Origin: Metabacillus endolithicus
GTDB taxonomy: Bacteria; Bacillota; Bacilli; Bacillales; Bacillaceae
Length of the DNA stretch: 64,000 nucleotides
Direction of reading: 5' to 3'
Assembly: GCF_023078335.1 (NCBI RefSeq)
Contig: NZ_CP095550.1
Span: forward strand, 3,392,001 to 3,456,000
Part shown: positions 1 to 9,670 of the stretch, piece by piece
Layout of the letters: each line of letters begins with the position of its first letter
How positions within the stretch are numbered: the first letter of the stretch is position 1
Position numbers and translations under genes: made by a program
The notes under the pieces: generated by a model
The model's input: the letters and a program-made list of their open reading frames with translations, nothing else
Databases searched by the model: none
What the model was told of the DNA's origin: nothing

Positions 1-1906
1 TTTCAGTTGAAGATCAAAGATTTTATGAGCATCATGGGATTGATGCAAGAGCAATAACGCGTGCTCTCTATAAAGATATTTTAGCCGGTGGAAAAGTAGA
101 AGGCGGTAGTACTATTACTCAACAACTAGCCAAAAATATCTTTTTGACAAACGATAAAACACTACTTAGAAAAACAAAGGAAGCAATTATTGCAGTTAAT
201 TTAGAAAAACGGTATAGCAAAGCCAAATTACTAGAAATGTATTTAAATCAAGTATATTTTGGTCATGGAGCATACGGGATAAAGGCTGCTGCAAAGCTGT
301 ATTTTGATAAAGACGTTTCAGATTTGAGTCTTGAAGAAGGAGCGTTGTTAGCAGGAATTCCAAAAGCACCATCAACATACTCACCAATTGCCAATCCCGA
401 AAAAAGTAAGCAAAGACGGAATGTTATTTTAAGCTTAATGGGAGATCAAAACTATATCACATATGATGAAGTTGTTAGAACTCAGGGTAAAACGGTTAAG
501 ATCAATGTAAATAAAAAGCAAGAAAGTCCATGGCTTACTACTTATGTTGATATGGTTTTTGATGAAGCGAAAGAAATGTATGCCATCTCGAATGAAGAGT
601 TGTTAAGAGGTGGATATACGATTAAAGTACCTTTACAACTTAGCTTGCAAAAATCTGCGTATGATTTATTTCAGGATAAGGAGTATTTTCCTGGAACAGA
701 TGATTTTGCACAAGGAGCTTTTATTTTACTTGATAACAAAACAGGTGGAGTTATAGCAGCAATAGGTGGTCGTGATTATGTACCAAAAGGATTAAATCGA
801 CTAAATGCGAAACGACAGCCTGGCTCAACATTTAAACCAGTTGCTGTTTATGCCCCGTCAATAGAAACAAAATTATTTAAACCATACTCGTTACTAAAAG
901 ATGAACAGTTAACATATGGTGATTATTCCCCTAAAAACTATGATAATCAGTATGAAGGAGAGGTATCTATGTTTGATGCCCTTGTTTCATCAAAAAATGC
1001 TGCTGCTGTTTGGACGTTATCAGAATTAGGGATAAAAACTAGTAAAGAATACTTAAAGTCTCTCGGAATGGGGATTAAAGATGATGGCCTTGCAATTGCC
1101 CTTGGTGGACTGTCTGAAGGGGTAACACCTATTCAAATGGCGAATGCATATCGAACCTTTGCTACAAATGGCAGCTACAGTGAACATCACTTTATACAAG
1201 AAATAAAAAATAGAGATGGCAAAGTAATAGCAGAGCATCATTCAAAAACGAAAGATGTGTTTTCACCACAAACAGCTTGGGATATGACACGTATGCTGCA
1301 GCATGTTGTTACAGAAGGAACAGCACAAAATGGTCATTTTAAAGGAGAGTTAGCAGGTAAAACAGGAACAACTTCTTATCCAAATGTTCCTGGAGCCTCA
1401 AAGGATGCCTGGTTTGTTGGATACACGGAAAATGTAGTTGGAGCTCTTTGGATGGGCTATGATCAAACAGATACAGAACATTATTTAACACATGGAAGCT
1501 CTTATCCAACTAAGCTTTTTAAAGACATTCTAAATGATGCTAAATGGGATCAAGATGTAGCCTTTGCTATGCCTGAAGGTGTACAGGACCTAGAAAGCCT
1601 ATAAGAATAAAAGAGATTGACCAAGTTGAAGCGAGATATACGTTCAAACCACTAGGGTTAATTACATTAACGCTTGAGTGGGAGCCTTTAAAAGATGATC
1701 GGGTAGAATACCGAATCTATGAGCATTCAGATGGGAATTCAACAGAGTTAATAGGTACGGTTAAGGGGGCAGGTGTCTATGAGATACCATTTGCTAATGT
1801 GTTTTCAGATTCCTCTTATTCGGTTGCTCCTTTTAACACGCAAACGAATGAAGAAGGAATTCAAACGAAATCACGGAAACCTACTTTATTTAGTTCAAAT
1901 AATTGA
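1..1906 (+). pseudogene. pbpF: Class A penicillin-binding protein (PbpF/PBP2c-like), 5' truncated and frameshifted
   Basis: This is a bifunctional peptidoglycan glycosyltransferase/transpeptidase that acts outside the membrane. The window begins inside the gene, so the signal anchor is missing. The glycosyltransferase motifs EDQRFYEHHG and GGSTITQQLAKN lie at bases 9-140. The transpeptidase motifs follow in order: STFK (near 829), SSKN (near 990) and KTGTT (near 1360). The frame stops at 1602-1604, but a second frame runs from about 1601 to 1906. It encodes some 100 residues of a fibronectin-III-like tail (for example LTLEWEPLKDDRVEYRIYEH). One missing base near 1596-1601 would join the two, as in full-length family members. 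The position just before hemE matches B. subtilis pbpF, which makes a sporulation-linked PBP. The break is probably a sequence error. Confidence 0.85.
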
Positions 1907-1940
1907 GTTAAAGGAAAGCTAAACTGATTTCGTCTTTTTT

Positions 1941-1967
1941 TTGACATTTGCATATCTAAGCTATACA
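1941..1967 (+). promoter_or_regulatory. Possible hemE-hemH promoter
   Basis: A perfect TTGACA (1941-1946) is followed after only 15 bases by TATACA (1962-1967). The short spacing makes this tentative. A small GC hairpin, AAGGGG-TTAG-CCCCTT (2051-2066), sits just upstream of the hemE ribosome binding site and may protect or modulate the leader. Confidence 0.35.
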
Positions 1968-2092
1968 ACAGGAAATGAAACCGTTATAGTTGAAAGGGCA
2001 GAGAGTTTAATATAGAATAAATATTACTTTATAATTAATATTATTTAATAAAGGGGTTAGCCCCTTCTACATAGAAAGGTGGACTTTTTTGG

Positions 2093-3145
2093 ATGGCTGA
2101 AAAAAAGATCAATGATACGTTTCTAAAAGCGTGTCGTGGAGAAAAAACGGACTATGTTCCAGTTTGGTATATGAGGCAGGCAGGGAGATCACAACCTGAA
2201 TACCGGGCAATTAAGGAAAAATACAGCCTGTTTGAGATTACGCATCAACCGGAACTTTGTGCTTATGTAACGAGATTACCGGTAGAACAGTACGATGTTG
2301 ATGCTGCCATTCTATATAAAGACATCATGACTCCACTTCCAGCTATAGGAGTAAATGTTGAAATTAAATCAGGAATTGGTCCTGTTATTGATGACCCGAT
2401 CCGATCAATGAGAGATATCGAGAAATTGGGAGAAATAGATCCGGAAAGCGATGTTCCTTATGTATTGGATACTATTAAATTGCTTACTGAAGAGCAATTA
2501 ACTGTTCCGCTTATCGGATTTACCGGAGCTCCTTTTACCCTAGCTAGTTATATGATCGAAGGTGGCCCATCTCGAAATTACAATAAAACAAAAGCATTTA
2601 TGTACTCAGAGCCGCATGCATGGTTTGCATTAATGGATAAACTAGCTGAAATGAGTATTACATATGTAAAAGCACAAATTCGCGCGGGTGCTAAAGCTAT
2701 TCAAGTTTTTGATTCATGGGTAGGGGCTTTAAATGTTGCAGATTATCGTACATTTATTAAGCCTACGATGGAGAGAATTTTCAGTGAGCTTAAGGATGAG
2801 AATGTACCTCTTATCATGTTCGGTGTTGGAGCTAGCCACCTTGCTAAAGAATGGCATGATCTGCCACTTGATGTAGTTGGCCTTGACTGGAGATTACCTG
2901 TTTCTGAGGCACGTTCCATGGGATTGACAAAAACTTTACAAGGAAACCTTGATCCAGCAATCTTACTTTCTCCGTGGGAAGTAATTGAAGAAAGAGCAAA
3001 AGCTATTTTAGATCAGGGAATGCAGCAAGACGGGTATATTTTCAATCTAGGTCATGGTGTTTTTCCGCAGGTAAATCCAGAGTCACTAAAAAAATTAACT
3101 TCTTTTGTGCATGATTATTCCAAAAAGGCAAAGGTAAGCAACTAA
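2093..3145 (+). CDS. hemE: Uroporphyrinogen III decarboxylase HemE
   Basis: HemE decarboxylates uroporphyrinogen III to coproporphyrinogen III in the cytoplasmic haem pathway. The protein has 350 residues, the usual family length. It carries the family signature [13 protein letters not shown] near residues 27-39, including the substrate-binding arginines. Other conserved stretches are [17 protein letters not shown] and FDSWVGAL in the middle, and [13 protein letters not shown] near the C-terminus. AAAGGTGG lies about nine bases before the ATG. hemH follows 38 bases after the stop, so the two are probably one operon, as in B. subtilis hemEHY. Confidence 0.97.
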   Translation: MAEKKINDTFLKACRGEKTDYVPVWYMRQAGRSQPEYRAIKEKYSLFEITHQPELCAYVTRLPVEQYDVDAAILYKDIMTPLPAIGVNVEIKSGIGPVIDDPIRSMRDIEKLGEIDPESDVPYVLDTIKLLTEEQLTVPLIGFTGAPFTLASYMIEGGPSRNYNKTKAFMYSEPHAWFALMDKLAEMSITYVKAQIRAGAKAIQVFDSWVGALNVADYRTFIKPTMERIFSELKDENVPLIMFGVGASHLAKEWHDLPLDVVGLDWRLPVSEARSMGLTKTLQGNLDPAILLSPWEVIEERAKAILDQGMQQDGYIFNLGHGVFPQVNPESLKKLTSFVHDYSKKAKVSN

Positions 3146-3183
3146 GGCATAATAAAAGATAGTACTTTATTGAGGTGAATAAT

Positions 3184-4119
3184 ATGAGTAAGAAAAAAAT
3201 GGGATTACTAGTCATGGCGTATGGTACGCCTTATAAAGAGGAAGACATTGAGCGCTACTATACTCATATCCGTCATGGTCGTAAGCCGGCTCCTGAGATG
3301 CTACAGGATTTAAAGGATCGTTATGAAGCAATCGGTGGAATTTCTCCATTAGCTAAAATTACATTAGAGCAAGCGGAAAAGCTTGAACAACATCTAAATA
3401 GCATACAAGATGAAATTGAATTTAAAATGTACCTTGGCTTAAAGCATATCGAGCCATTCGTTGAGGACGCTGTAAAACAAATGCATGAGGATGGAATTAC
3501 AGAAGCTGTGAGTATTGTATTAGCACCTCACTTCTCAACATTTAGTGTAAAGTCCTATAATGGACGAGCTAAGGAAGAGGCTGAGAAGCTTGGTGGATTA
3601 ACCATTACATCAGTTGAAAGCTGGTATAAAGAGCCTAAATTTATCAGCTATTGGGCAGATCAACTTAAAGAAACATACAGCGGCATGACTGAAGAAGAAA
3701 GAAACTCTTCTGTTCTTGTCGTTTCTGCACACAGTCTTCCAGAAAAGATTATCGCAAATGGAGATCCATATCCACACCAGCTTCAAGAAACAGCTGATTT
3801 AATTGCAGAAGCTGCTGGTATTAAAAAATACGTAACAGGCTGGCAGAGTGCTGGTAACACTCCAGAGCCTTGGTTAGGGCCAGATGTTCAAGATCTTACT
3901 AGAGATTTATACGAAGAAGGCTACAGAACTTTTGTTTATATACCAGTAGGGTTTGTAGCTGACCATCTCGAAGTTCTTTATGATAATGACTATGAGTGTA
4001 AAGTAATCACAGACGAACTTGGTGCAAGTTACTACCGCCCTGAAATGCCAAACGCAAAACCAGAATTTATTGATTGTTTATCAACAGTTGTACTAAAGCA
4101 TTTAAACGAATCAAACTAA
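3184..4119 (+). CDS. hemH: Coproporphyrin III ferrochelatase HemH (CpfC)
   Basis: In Gram-positive bacteria this enzyme inserts ferrous iron into coproporphyrin III, the penultimate haem step. The family histidine is in [11 protein letters not shown] and the conserved glutamate in [13 protein letters not shown], the two metal-handling residues known from B. subtilis HemH. I chose ATG 3184 because GAGGTG lies eight bases before it; the GTG at 3175 overlaps that ribosome binding site. The product is 311 residues, the normal length. The usual third gene, hemY, is absent: an intrinsic terminator and an amidase gene follow. Confidence 0.96.
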   Translation: MSKKKMGLLVMAYGTPYKEEDIERYYTHIRHGRKPAPEMLQDLKDRYEAIGGISPLAKITLEQAEKLEQHLNSIQDEIEFKMYLGLKHIEPFVEDAVKQMHEDGITEAVSIVLAPHFSTFSVKSYNGRAKEEAEKLGGLTITSVESWYKEPKFISYWADQLKETYSGMTEEERNSSVLVVSAHSLPEKIIANGDPYPHQLQETADLIAEAAGIKKYVTGWQSAGNTPEPWLGPDVQDLTRDLYEEGYRTFVYIPVGFVADHLEVLYDNDYECKVITDELGASYYRPEMPNAKPEFIDCLSTVVLKHLNESN

Positions 4120-4133
4120 AGTATATTTTCTAA

Positions 4134-4168
4134 AGTAGTGAATTCAATTTGAGTTTGCTGCTTTTTTG
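4134..4168 (+). terminator. Terminator after hemEH
   Basis: AGTAGTGAATTCAA pairs, with several G-U pairs, with TTTGAGTTTGCTGCT, followed by a run of six T. It ends the hem operon before the amidase gene. Confidence 0.6.
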
Positions 4169-4270
4169 TTTGCTCTGGTTAATAGGTTATATTTACTTAA
4201 AAATGGTAATAAAAAGAAAATAAAAGTAAACTATATATAAAGTGAAAAATGGACAAGGAAGGAAGTTAAC

Positions 4271-5745
4271 ATGCAGAATGAAAAGCTTGAACAACTAAAA
4301 AATGAATGGCTTGTTGAAGTAACAATTGATGAAATTCAAGAAAAGCTAAATAATCATGAAATAACATCAAGAGAATTAGTGCTGATGTACTTATCAAGAA
4401 TCGCAAAGATTGATCAAGATGGACCAAAAATAAATTCCATAATTGAAGTGAATCCCGAAGCATTGCATATTGCCGACTCATTAGATTACGAACGGAAAAC
4501 TAACGGCAGCCGCGGACCATTGCACGGGATTCCTGTTGTCATAAAAGATAATATCGATACAGCTGACAAGATGCATACAAGTGCAGGCTCTCTTGTGCTG
4601 GCGGAATCTTATGCTCATGAAGATGCAACACTTGTTAAACAGCTGCGTGACGCTGGGGAAATTTATTATTCTTGGTAAAACCAATTTAACCGAATGGGCC
4701 AATTTTATTGCTGAGGATATGCCAACTGGGTATAGCTCAAGAGGAGGCCAGGTCTTAAACCCTTACGGTACAGACTTTATTGTAGGAGGATCAAGTGCAG
4801 GGTCAGGAGCGGCAATTGCTGCAAATTTAGCAGTAGTAGCAGTTGGTACAGAAACATCAGGCTCTATTTTAAGTCCTGCCAGTCAAAATTCACTTGTGGG
4901 GATCAAGCCGACTGTTGGTCTTATTAGCAGAAAAGGAATTATTCCAATTTCACATACACAAGATACGGCAGGTCCAATGACGAGAACTGTTAGGGATGCT
5001 GCGATATTGTTAAATGTACTAACAGCAAAAGACCCAAAAGATCCTATCACTTTAACGAATGAGCTTGCTGATATAGATTTTACCAACCATCTTGTGAAAG
5101 ATGCTAAAGGGGAAGAAAATTGGGATTGCGCGAGAAACATATTTTGATGAGTTAAATGAATCACAGTTAACAGTTATGAACAACGCGATTAATAAGTTGA
5201 AGGAGCTTGGTGTGGAAGTTGTTGATCCAATCACCATACCTTCAACAAATGAAGAATGGGATATAAATGTTCTGTTATATGAATTTAAAACGGATCTTAA
5301 TGCTTACCTAAAAACGATTGACTCTACTGTCGGAGTACGAACTCTAACTGATGTGATAAAAGCAAATGAAGAAATTGGTGAGAAGGCATTGAAATTTGGT
5401 CAAAAACTATTTCTTGAAGCAAATGCAACAAGCGGCAATCTTATTGAGCCAGAATATCTAGAAAGCTTAGAAAAAGATGATACTTTATCCAAAATAAAAG
5501 GAATTGATAGTGTCATGCAGGAACAAGGATTAGATGCAATTGTTTTCCCGAACAACTTTGGGGCAATGATTCCAGCGAAGGCAGGATATCCATCCATTAC
5601 TGTACCAGCTGGTTACACAAATGATGGTGAACCTGTAGGAATTACGTTTACAGCCAAAGCATATATGGAACCAACTTTGTTGGAAATTGCTTATTCATAT
5701 GAGCAAGCAACGAAACACCGAGTTGCTCCCTTTCAAGCGAAATAA
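4271..5745 (+). pseudogene. Amidase-signature family hydrolase, two frameshifts
   Basis: This is an amidase of the GatA-like signature family (Ser-cis-Ser-Lys triad); the substrate is unknown. Conserved pieces are spread over three frames. [16 protein letters not shown] (catalytic Lys) is in 4271-4678, [14 protein letters not shown] and GTETSGSI (the serines) are in the second frame, and a normal C-terminus ending at 5745 is in the third. Removing one T at 4662-4664 gives [13 protein letters not shown]. Removing one G from GGGG at 5109-5112 gives [16 protein letters not shown]. After both repairs the protein is about 490 residues, typical of the family. AAGGAAGG precedes the ATG. It occupies the place where hemY lies in B. 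subtilis. Both breaks are in short homopolymers, so sequence error is likely. Confidence 0.85.
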
Positions 5746-5757
5746 ACTACTATAAAA

Positions 5758-5786
5758 AACTGGTCGGCTTATACGATCAGTTTTTT
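5758..5786 (+). terminator. Terminator after the amidase gene
   Basis: AACTGGTCG and CGATCAGTT pair (one G-U) around a seven-base loop, followed by TTTT. Confidence 0.75.
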
Positions 5787-5903
5787 ATATGTGGAAAAAA
5801 GGTGGGAATTTTATCCTTTTTATGAAACCTAATGGTAACTTATTCGTATTATTTATTGAAAGAGTAGTACTTAGTGGATTAAGAGGAGAAAGGAGGAAGT
5901 AAA

Positions 5904-6524
5904 ATGATTGATATCATTTTTATTATTATCTTTATTACTTGTATTGCTTACATCATTCAATACAGAATGAATATTAAGAAAGCAGCTGAAATGTCAACTC
6001 AGGCTCTATTTCCTAGAACAGAGAGAGAGTTTAATAGTATTCTTATACCTGCTGAGTGGAAAGAAATGCAGCCTATATCAAAACATTCAAGATCTTATCA
6101 ATATGTAAAATGGGCCACATTAGCTGCACTTATTTTATTATTTATTTTACTGGTTGTTGTACTAACAACGGATTGGATAGAATCCTCTTTATTTAGCTCT
6201 GCGTATTTGTTTTTTATATTAATTAAATCTGTACAACATAAGGGATGTCTTTTTATCCTATCAAAAGGCGTTATCATAAATGGGAAGTTCTATCATCCAA
6301 ATCAAATTTCTTCTTATCAAACAGAAAAGATCATACGTTGGCATGAGCTTTATGGTTATAGCACGAGAGTTGATAATGGATATAAGCTAACATTATTCCA
6401 TAAGAAATCATGGTTGAATCCATCAAGTTATGTGGTTGTTGAAAATGAGGAACATCTTAAAAAGATAACTTCCTTCTTTGATCATCAAGGAATAGTGGGA
6501 AACCATAAAGAACAAACTACATAG
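5904..6524 (+). CDS. Hypothetical membrane protein
   Basis: I do not recognise a family. The 206-residue protein starts after the strong ribosome binding site AGGAGAAAGGAGG. A first membrane segment lies at about residues 2-20. After a loop rich in charged residues there are two further hydrophobic segments at about 70-112. The remaining C-terminal part (about 112-206) is soluble, aromatic-rich and probably cytoplasmic; it may be a small beta-rich domain. It stands alone between the amidase terminator and the yhgD promoter. Function unknown. Confidence 0.75.
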   Translation: MIDIIFIIIFITCIAYIIQYRMNIKKAAEMSTQALFPRTEREFNSILIPAEWKEMQPISKHSRSYQYVKWATLAALILLFILLVVVLTTDWIESSLFSSAYLFFILIKSVQHKGCLFILSKGVIINGKFYHPNQISSYQTEKIIRWHELYGYSTRVDNGYKLTLFHKKSWLNPSSYVVVENEEHLKKITSFFDHQGIVGNHKEQTT

Positions 6525-6527
6525 AAC

Positions 6528-6556
6528 TTGTAAAAGAAATCTAAACATGATATATT
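6528..6556 (+). promoter_or_regulatory. Sigma-A promoter of yhgD
   Basis: TTGTAA (6528-6533), a 17-base spacer and TATATT (6551-6556). The expected start of transcription falls just before the inverted repeat at 6568. Confidence 0.65.
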
Positions 6557-6567
6557 ACTTACACACT

Positions 6568-6596
6568 AAATGACCAAATTATTCACTTGGTCATTT
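6568..6596. promoter_or_regulatory. Inverted-repeat operator upstream of yhgD
   Basis: AAATGACCAA and TTGGTCATTT form a perfect inverted repeat with a nine-base centre, 29 bp in all, immediately downstream of the promoter. A similar 29-bp site lies before yhgE at 7211. This suggests autoregulation by YhgD. Confidence 0.7.
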
Positions 6597-6616
6597 TTGA
6601 TGCAGGAGTGAATATA

Positions 6617-7189
6617 ATGAGCATAGATAGGAAGCAGCAAATAGTAGAAGCCGCCACAAAAGCATTCACGCAATTTGGCTATAAAGGAACAACGATGGAT
6701 TTGGTATCAAAGCTAGCGAATGTTGGTAAAGGAACAATTTATACTTTTTATACAAACAAAGAAGAATTGTTTTCAGAAATTATTGATCGATTATTGCTAG
6801 ATATGAGGACTGCTGCTGATGCGGCATTTGATACAAATCAACCTTTTGTTGATCGTGTGCACTTAGCGTTATATAGTATTCTTGAATTCAGAAAAACTCA
6901 TCAATTAACAATAAAAATCTTTCAAGAGAGTCAAGAACTAGGCACACCAACGGTAAATGCGGGTGTTCAAAAGGTAGAAGAAATGGTCTTACTTTATATT
7001 AAACAAAAAATGATTGATGCAATAGAAAACCAAGATATCAAAAATTGTGATCCTGAGCTTACTGCGTTTATTATTTTAAAATTATATGTTTCACTTATTT
7101 TTGATTGGGAAAAACATCATCAACCCCTTGAGAAAGAAAAGATTGCTGAAATTTTTGAGGTTTATTTACTTAAAGGATTGTCACTGTGA
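6617..7189 (+). CDS. yhgD: TetR/AcrR-family regulator YhgD
   Basis: This is a DNA-binding repressor of the TetR family. The N-terminal helix-turn-helix is clear: IVEAATKAFTQFGYKGTTMD, then GKGTIYTFYTNKEELF at about residues 34-49. The C-terminal ligand domain is less conserved, as usual. I chose ATG 6617, six bases after AGGAGTG, rather than an in-frame upstream codon at 6587 that lies inside the operator. The product is 190 residues. yhgE follows 72 bases downstream. Matched operator sites before both genes make YhgE the likely target. A hairpin, GGATTGTCA-CTG-TGATAATCC (7175-7195), overlaps the stop codon and may weaken read-through. Confidence 0.9.
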   Translation: MSIDRKQQIVEAATKAFTQFGYKGTTMDLVSKLANVGKGTIYTFYTNKEELFSEIIDRLLLDMRTAADAAFDTNQPFVDRVHLALYSILEFRKTHQLTIKIFQESQELGTPTVNAGVQKVEEMVLLYIKQKMIDAIENQDIKNCDPELTAFIILKLYVSLIFDWEKHHQPLEKEKIAEIFEVYLLKGLSL

Positions 7190-7210
7190 TAATCCTCACT
7201 TTTTGATAGA

Positions 7211-7239
7211 AAATGACTAGATGGACATTTTGGTCAGTT
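7211..7239. promoter_or_regulatory. Second YhgD-type operator, upstream of yhgE
   Basis: AAATGACTA and TTGGTCAGTT repeat the yhgD operator half-sites with the same outer span of 29 bp. A possible -35 (TTGATA, 7203-7208) lies just upstream, so binding here would block a yhgE promoter. Confidence 0.6.
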
Positions 7240-7261
7240 AGTAATTGAAGGAGGTATAAAA

Positions 7262-9490
7262 GTGTCTTTAATAAAAGCAGAATGGAAAGCACTATTAAAA
7301 AATAGAAAAGTTTTGATTGCGGTTATTGGGGTATTGTTTATACCGTTAATGTACAGCGGTGGGTATCTTAGCGCATTTTGGGATCCTTATGGACAGCTGG
7401 ATCAATTACCTGTTGCAGTTGTTAATCAAGATGAAGGGGCAATATTTGAAGGTGAGCCTTTAGATGTTGGTAACGAGTTAATTGAAACGCTAAAGGAAGA
7501 CTCTACATTTAATTGGCATTACGTAGAGAAAGATGAAGCTGAAAAAGGTTTAAAAAATCATGATTATTATATGATTATCGAAATACCTAAAAACTTTTCA
7601 GAAAATGCTACAACATTATTAGGTGATCGTCCGCAAATTCTTGAGTTATCTTTTAAAACAAATAAAGGATATAACTTTATTTCAGGTCAAATAGGTGAGA
7701 GTGCAGTTGAGAAAATAAAAGAAGAGGTTTCCCATTCATTAACAAAAACATATGCAGAAGGGTTATTTGAAAATATCGAGCTTATGGCTGATGGAATTAG
7801 TGAGGCAAATGATGGTTCTCAAGATATCAATAATGGTGTAAGTGAACTGAAGGAAGGCTCCAACACGCTAAATGATAACCTTAAGCAATTAGTTACCAAA
7901 TCAGTTACGTTTAAAGAGGGACTTAATGAAGCTGAAAAAGGTACAGTGAAATTAGCAGATGGAATGACTGAAGTTGAAAAAGGCTTAACTGCCATGCTTC
8001 AAGGGCAAAACGATCTTTATAATGGCTCTGTTGAAACTGAAAGTGGAACAAATCAACTAGTTACAGGTTTAAAAAGCTCCTTAGAAGGAATTCAAAAACT
8101 CGAGAGATCCTTACCGGATTTAACAACTGGAACTGAACAGTTACACACATCAGCTCCGGAGCTGGTTACAGGAACGAAGCAATTGGCAGAAGGAAGTCTC
8201 AAAGCTAGTGAAGGAGCTGTTCATTTATCTGAAAATCTCTCTGGTGTAACCAACAAAGTGAATGAAATGGTAACAAAGCTTGAAGGGACATCTATACCTG
8301 AGGAGCAAAAGGCAGAATTAATGGCTTTAGCTGAAGCATTAAATAGTATTAATAATGGTCAGCAGCAACTTGCAACTAATTTAACCGAATTAACAGCAGG
8401 TGCTGAAAATTTACACGAAAAAGTGGTGGACTTACCGGAAAAAAGTACTCAGCTTTATGAAGGTACTGTTGCTGTTCAAGAGGCGATTGATCAGATTGGT
8501 ACCGGGCAAGAAAAGCTTTATAACGGTGCCCTTCAAGTTAATGAAGGCCAATCGCAAATTACGTCAGGCTTAGCTACATTTGGCGAAAAAATCAATCAAA
8601 TGAAAATAGGAGTAACTAGATTAACAAATGGTGGCGTGAAGCTTGAAGGTGGTATCCATGAATTAGCACAAGGTGCGGTGGCTTTAGAAGATGGATCTGT
8701 TCAACTTGCAGATGGATCTACTAAAATGGACAGTGGATTAACAGAGTTATCAGATGGTACAAATGAGCTCTCATCGAAACTAGCTGAAGCAACAGATGAT
8801 ACAAAAGATGTGAAAGGAACAAAAGACCAATATGACATGATAGCAGAGCCAGTTCAATTGTCTAAAGAAGAAATAAATAAAGTATCAAATTACGGCACAG
8901 GACTTGCTCCATACTTTCTTTCCTTAGCGTTATTTGTAGGAACACTTTTATTTACGGTTGTTTTTCCATTACGAAAACCAGCTGGGGAACCAAGCTCAGG
9001 AATGTCATGGTTTATTAGTAAATTTAGTATTTTGTTCGTTGTTTCGATCTTACAGGCAGTTTTAGCTGATATCCTCCTTTTATATGGATTGGGCTTGGAA
9101 GTGAAGAATATTGGCTTGTTTTTCTTATTTAGTATTTTAACGAGTTTAACATTTATGGCTATTGTGCAATTTTTTGTAACAACAATGGCTGATCCAGGGC
9201 GATTTATCGCAATCATTATTTTAATTCTGCAGTTAACTACTAGTGCAGGAACCTTTCCGCTTGAATTACTTCCTGATGTTTTTCAAATGATTCATCATTG
9301 GTTACCGATGACATACTCAGTGGCAGGGTTAAGAGCTATTATTTCCACTGGAGATTTTACTGAAATGTGGTATCAAGCTTATGTATTGATTGGCTTTTTT
9401 GCAATGTTTATGATCGGGACGATCATTTATTTTTCAATAAAGGTAAAAAAGTCCAATGTGCAAGAAAACGTAGGTATAATAGAAGGGTAA
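7262..9490 (+). CDS. yhgE: YhgE/Pip-family membrane protein
   Basis: This is a large membrane protein of the YhgE/Pip (phage infection protein) family, with an ABC-2-permease-like membrane part. A first membrane segment lies at about residues 16-36. A long extracytoplasmic region (about 40-540) carries many degenerate repeats of the type L-x2-G-x3-L with DGxxEL and NGVxEL blocks, predicted to form helical or coiled structure. About five membrane segments close the protein (about 550-735). GTG is the start, with GAAGGAGG eight bases before it. Family members are linked to export or envelope functions; the substrate here is unknown. Regulation by YhgD is inferred from the shared operator. Confidence 0.9.
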   Translation: MSLIKAEWKALLKNRKVLIAVIGVLFIPLMYSGGYLSAFWDPYGQLDQLPVAVVNQDEGAIFEGEPLDVGNELIETLKEDSTFNWHYVEKDEAEKGLKNHDYYMIIEIPKNFSENATTLLGDRPQILELSFKTNKGYNFISGQIGESAVEKIKEEVSHSLTKTYAEGLFENIELMADGISEANDGSQDINNGVSELKEGSNTLNDNLKQLVTKSVTFKEGLNEAEKGTVKLADGMTEVEKGLTAMLQGQNDLYNGSVETESGTNQLVTGLKSSLEGIQKLERSLPDLTTGTEQLHTSAPELVTGTKQLAEGSLKASEGAVHLSENLSGVTNKVNEMVTKLEGTSIPEEQKAELMALAEALNSINNGQQQLATNLTELTAGAENLHEKVVDLPEKSTQLYEGTVAVQEAIDQIGTGQEKLYNGALQVNEGQSQITSGLATFGEKINQMKIGVTRLTNGGVKLEGGIHELAQGAVALEDGSVQLADGSTKMDSGLTELSDGTNELSSKLAEATDDTKDVKGTKDQYDMIAEPVQLSKEEINKVSNYGTGLAPYFLSLALFVGTLLFTVVFPLRKPAGEPSSGMSWFISKFSILFVVSILQAVLADILLLYGLGLEVKNIGLFFLFSILTSLTFMAIVQFFVTTMADPGRFIAIIILILQLTTSAGTFPLELLPDVFQMIHHWLPMTYSVAGLRAIISTGDFTEMWYQAYVLIGFFAMFMIGTIIYFSIKVKKSNVQENVGIIEG

Positions 9491-9491
9491 G

Positions 9492-9525
9492 AAAGGTCTG
9501 ATCCGAAGTTCGGGTCAGACCTTTT
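9492..9525 (+). terminator. Terminator after yhgE
   Basis: AAAGGTCTGA and TCAGACCTTTT form a long perfect stem, with a small inner CCGAA/TTCGG helix. Confidence 0.9.
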
Positions 9526-9670
9526 GTTTTACAGTAAATTTTGACGTTATGAGAAAAATGACAAAATAAAACAAATTCATATATTTTTTTCAGAAAATTC
9601 CCCCTTTTTGCCTAGAATGTTATAAAATATAACATCATATGTAACTATTATTATCATTTGGAGGTAGAAA

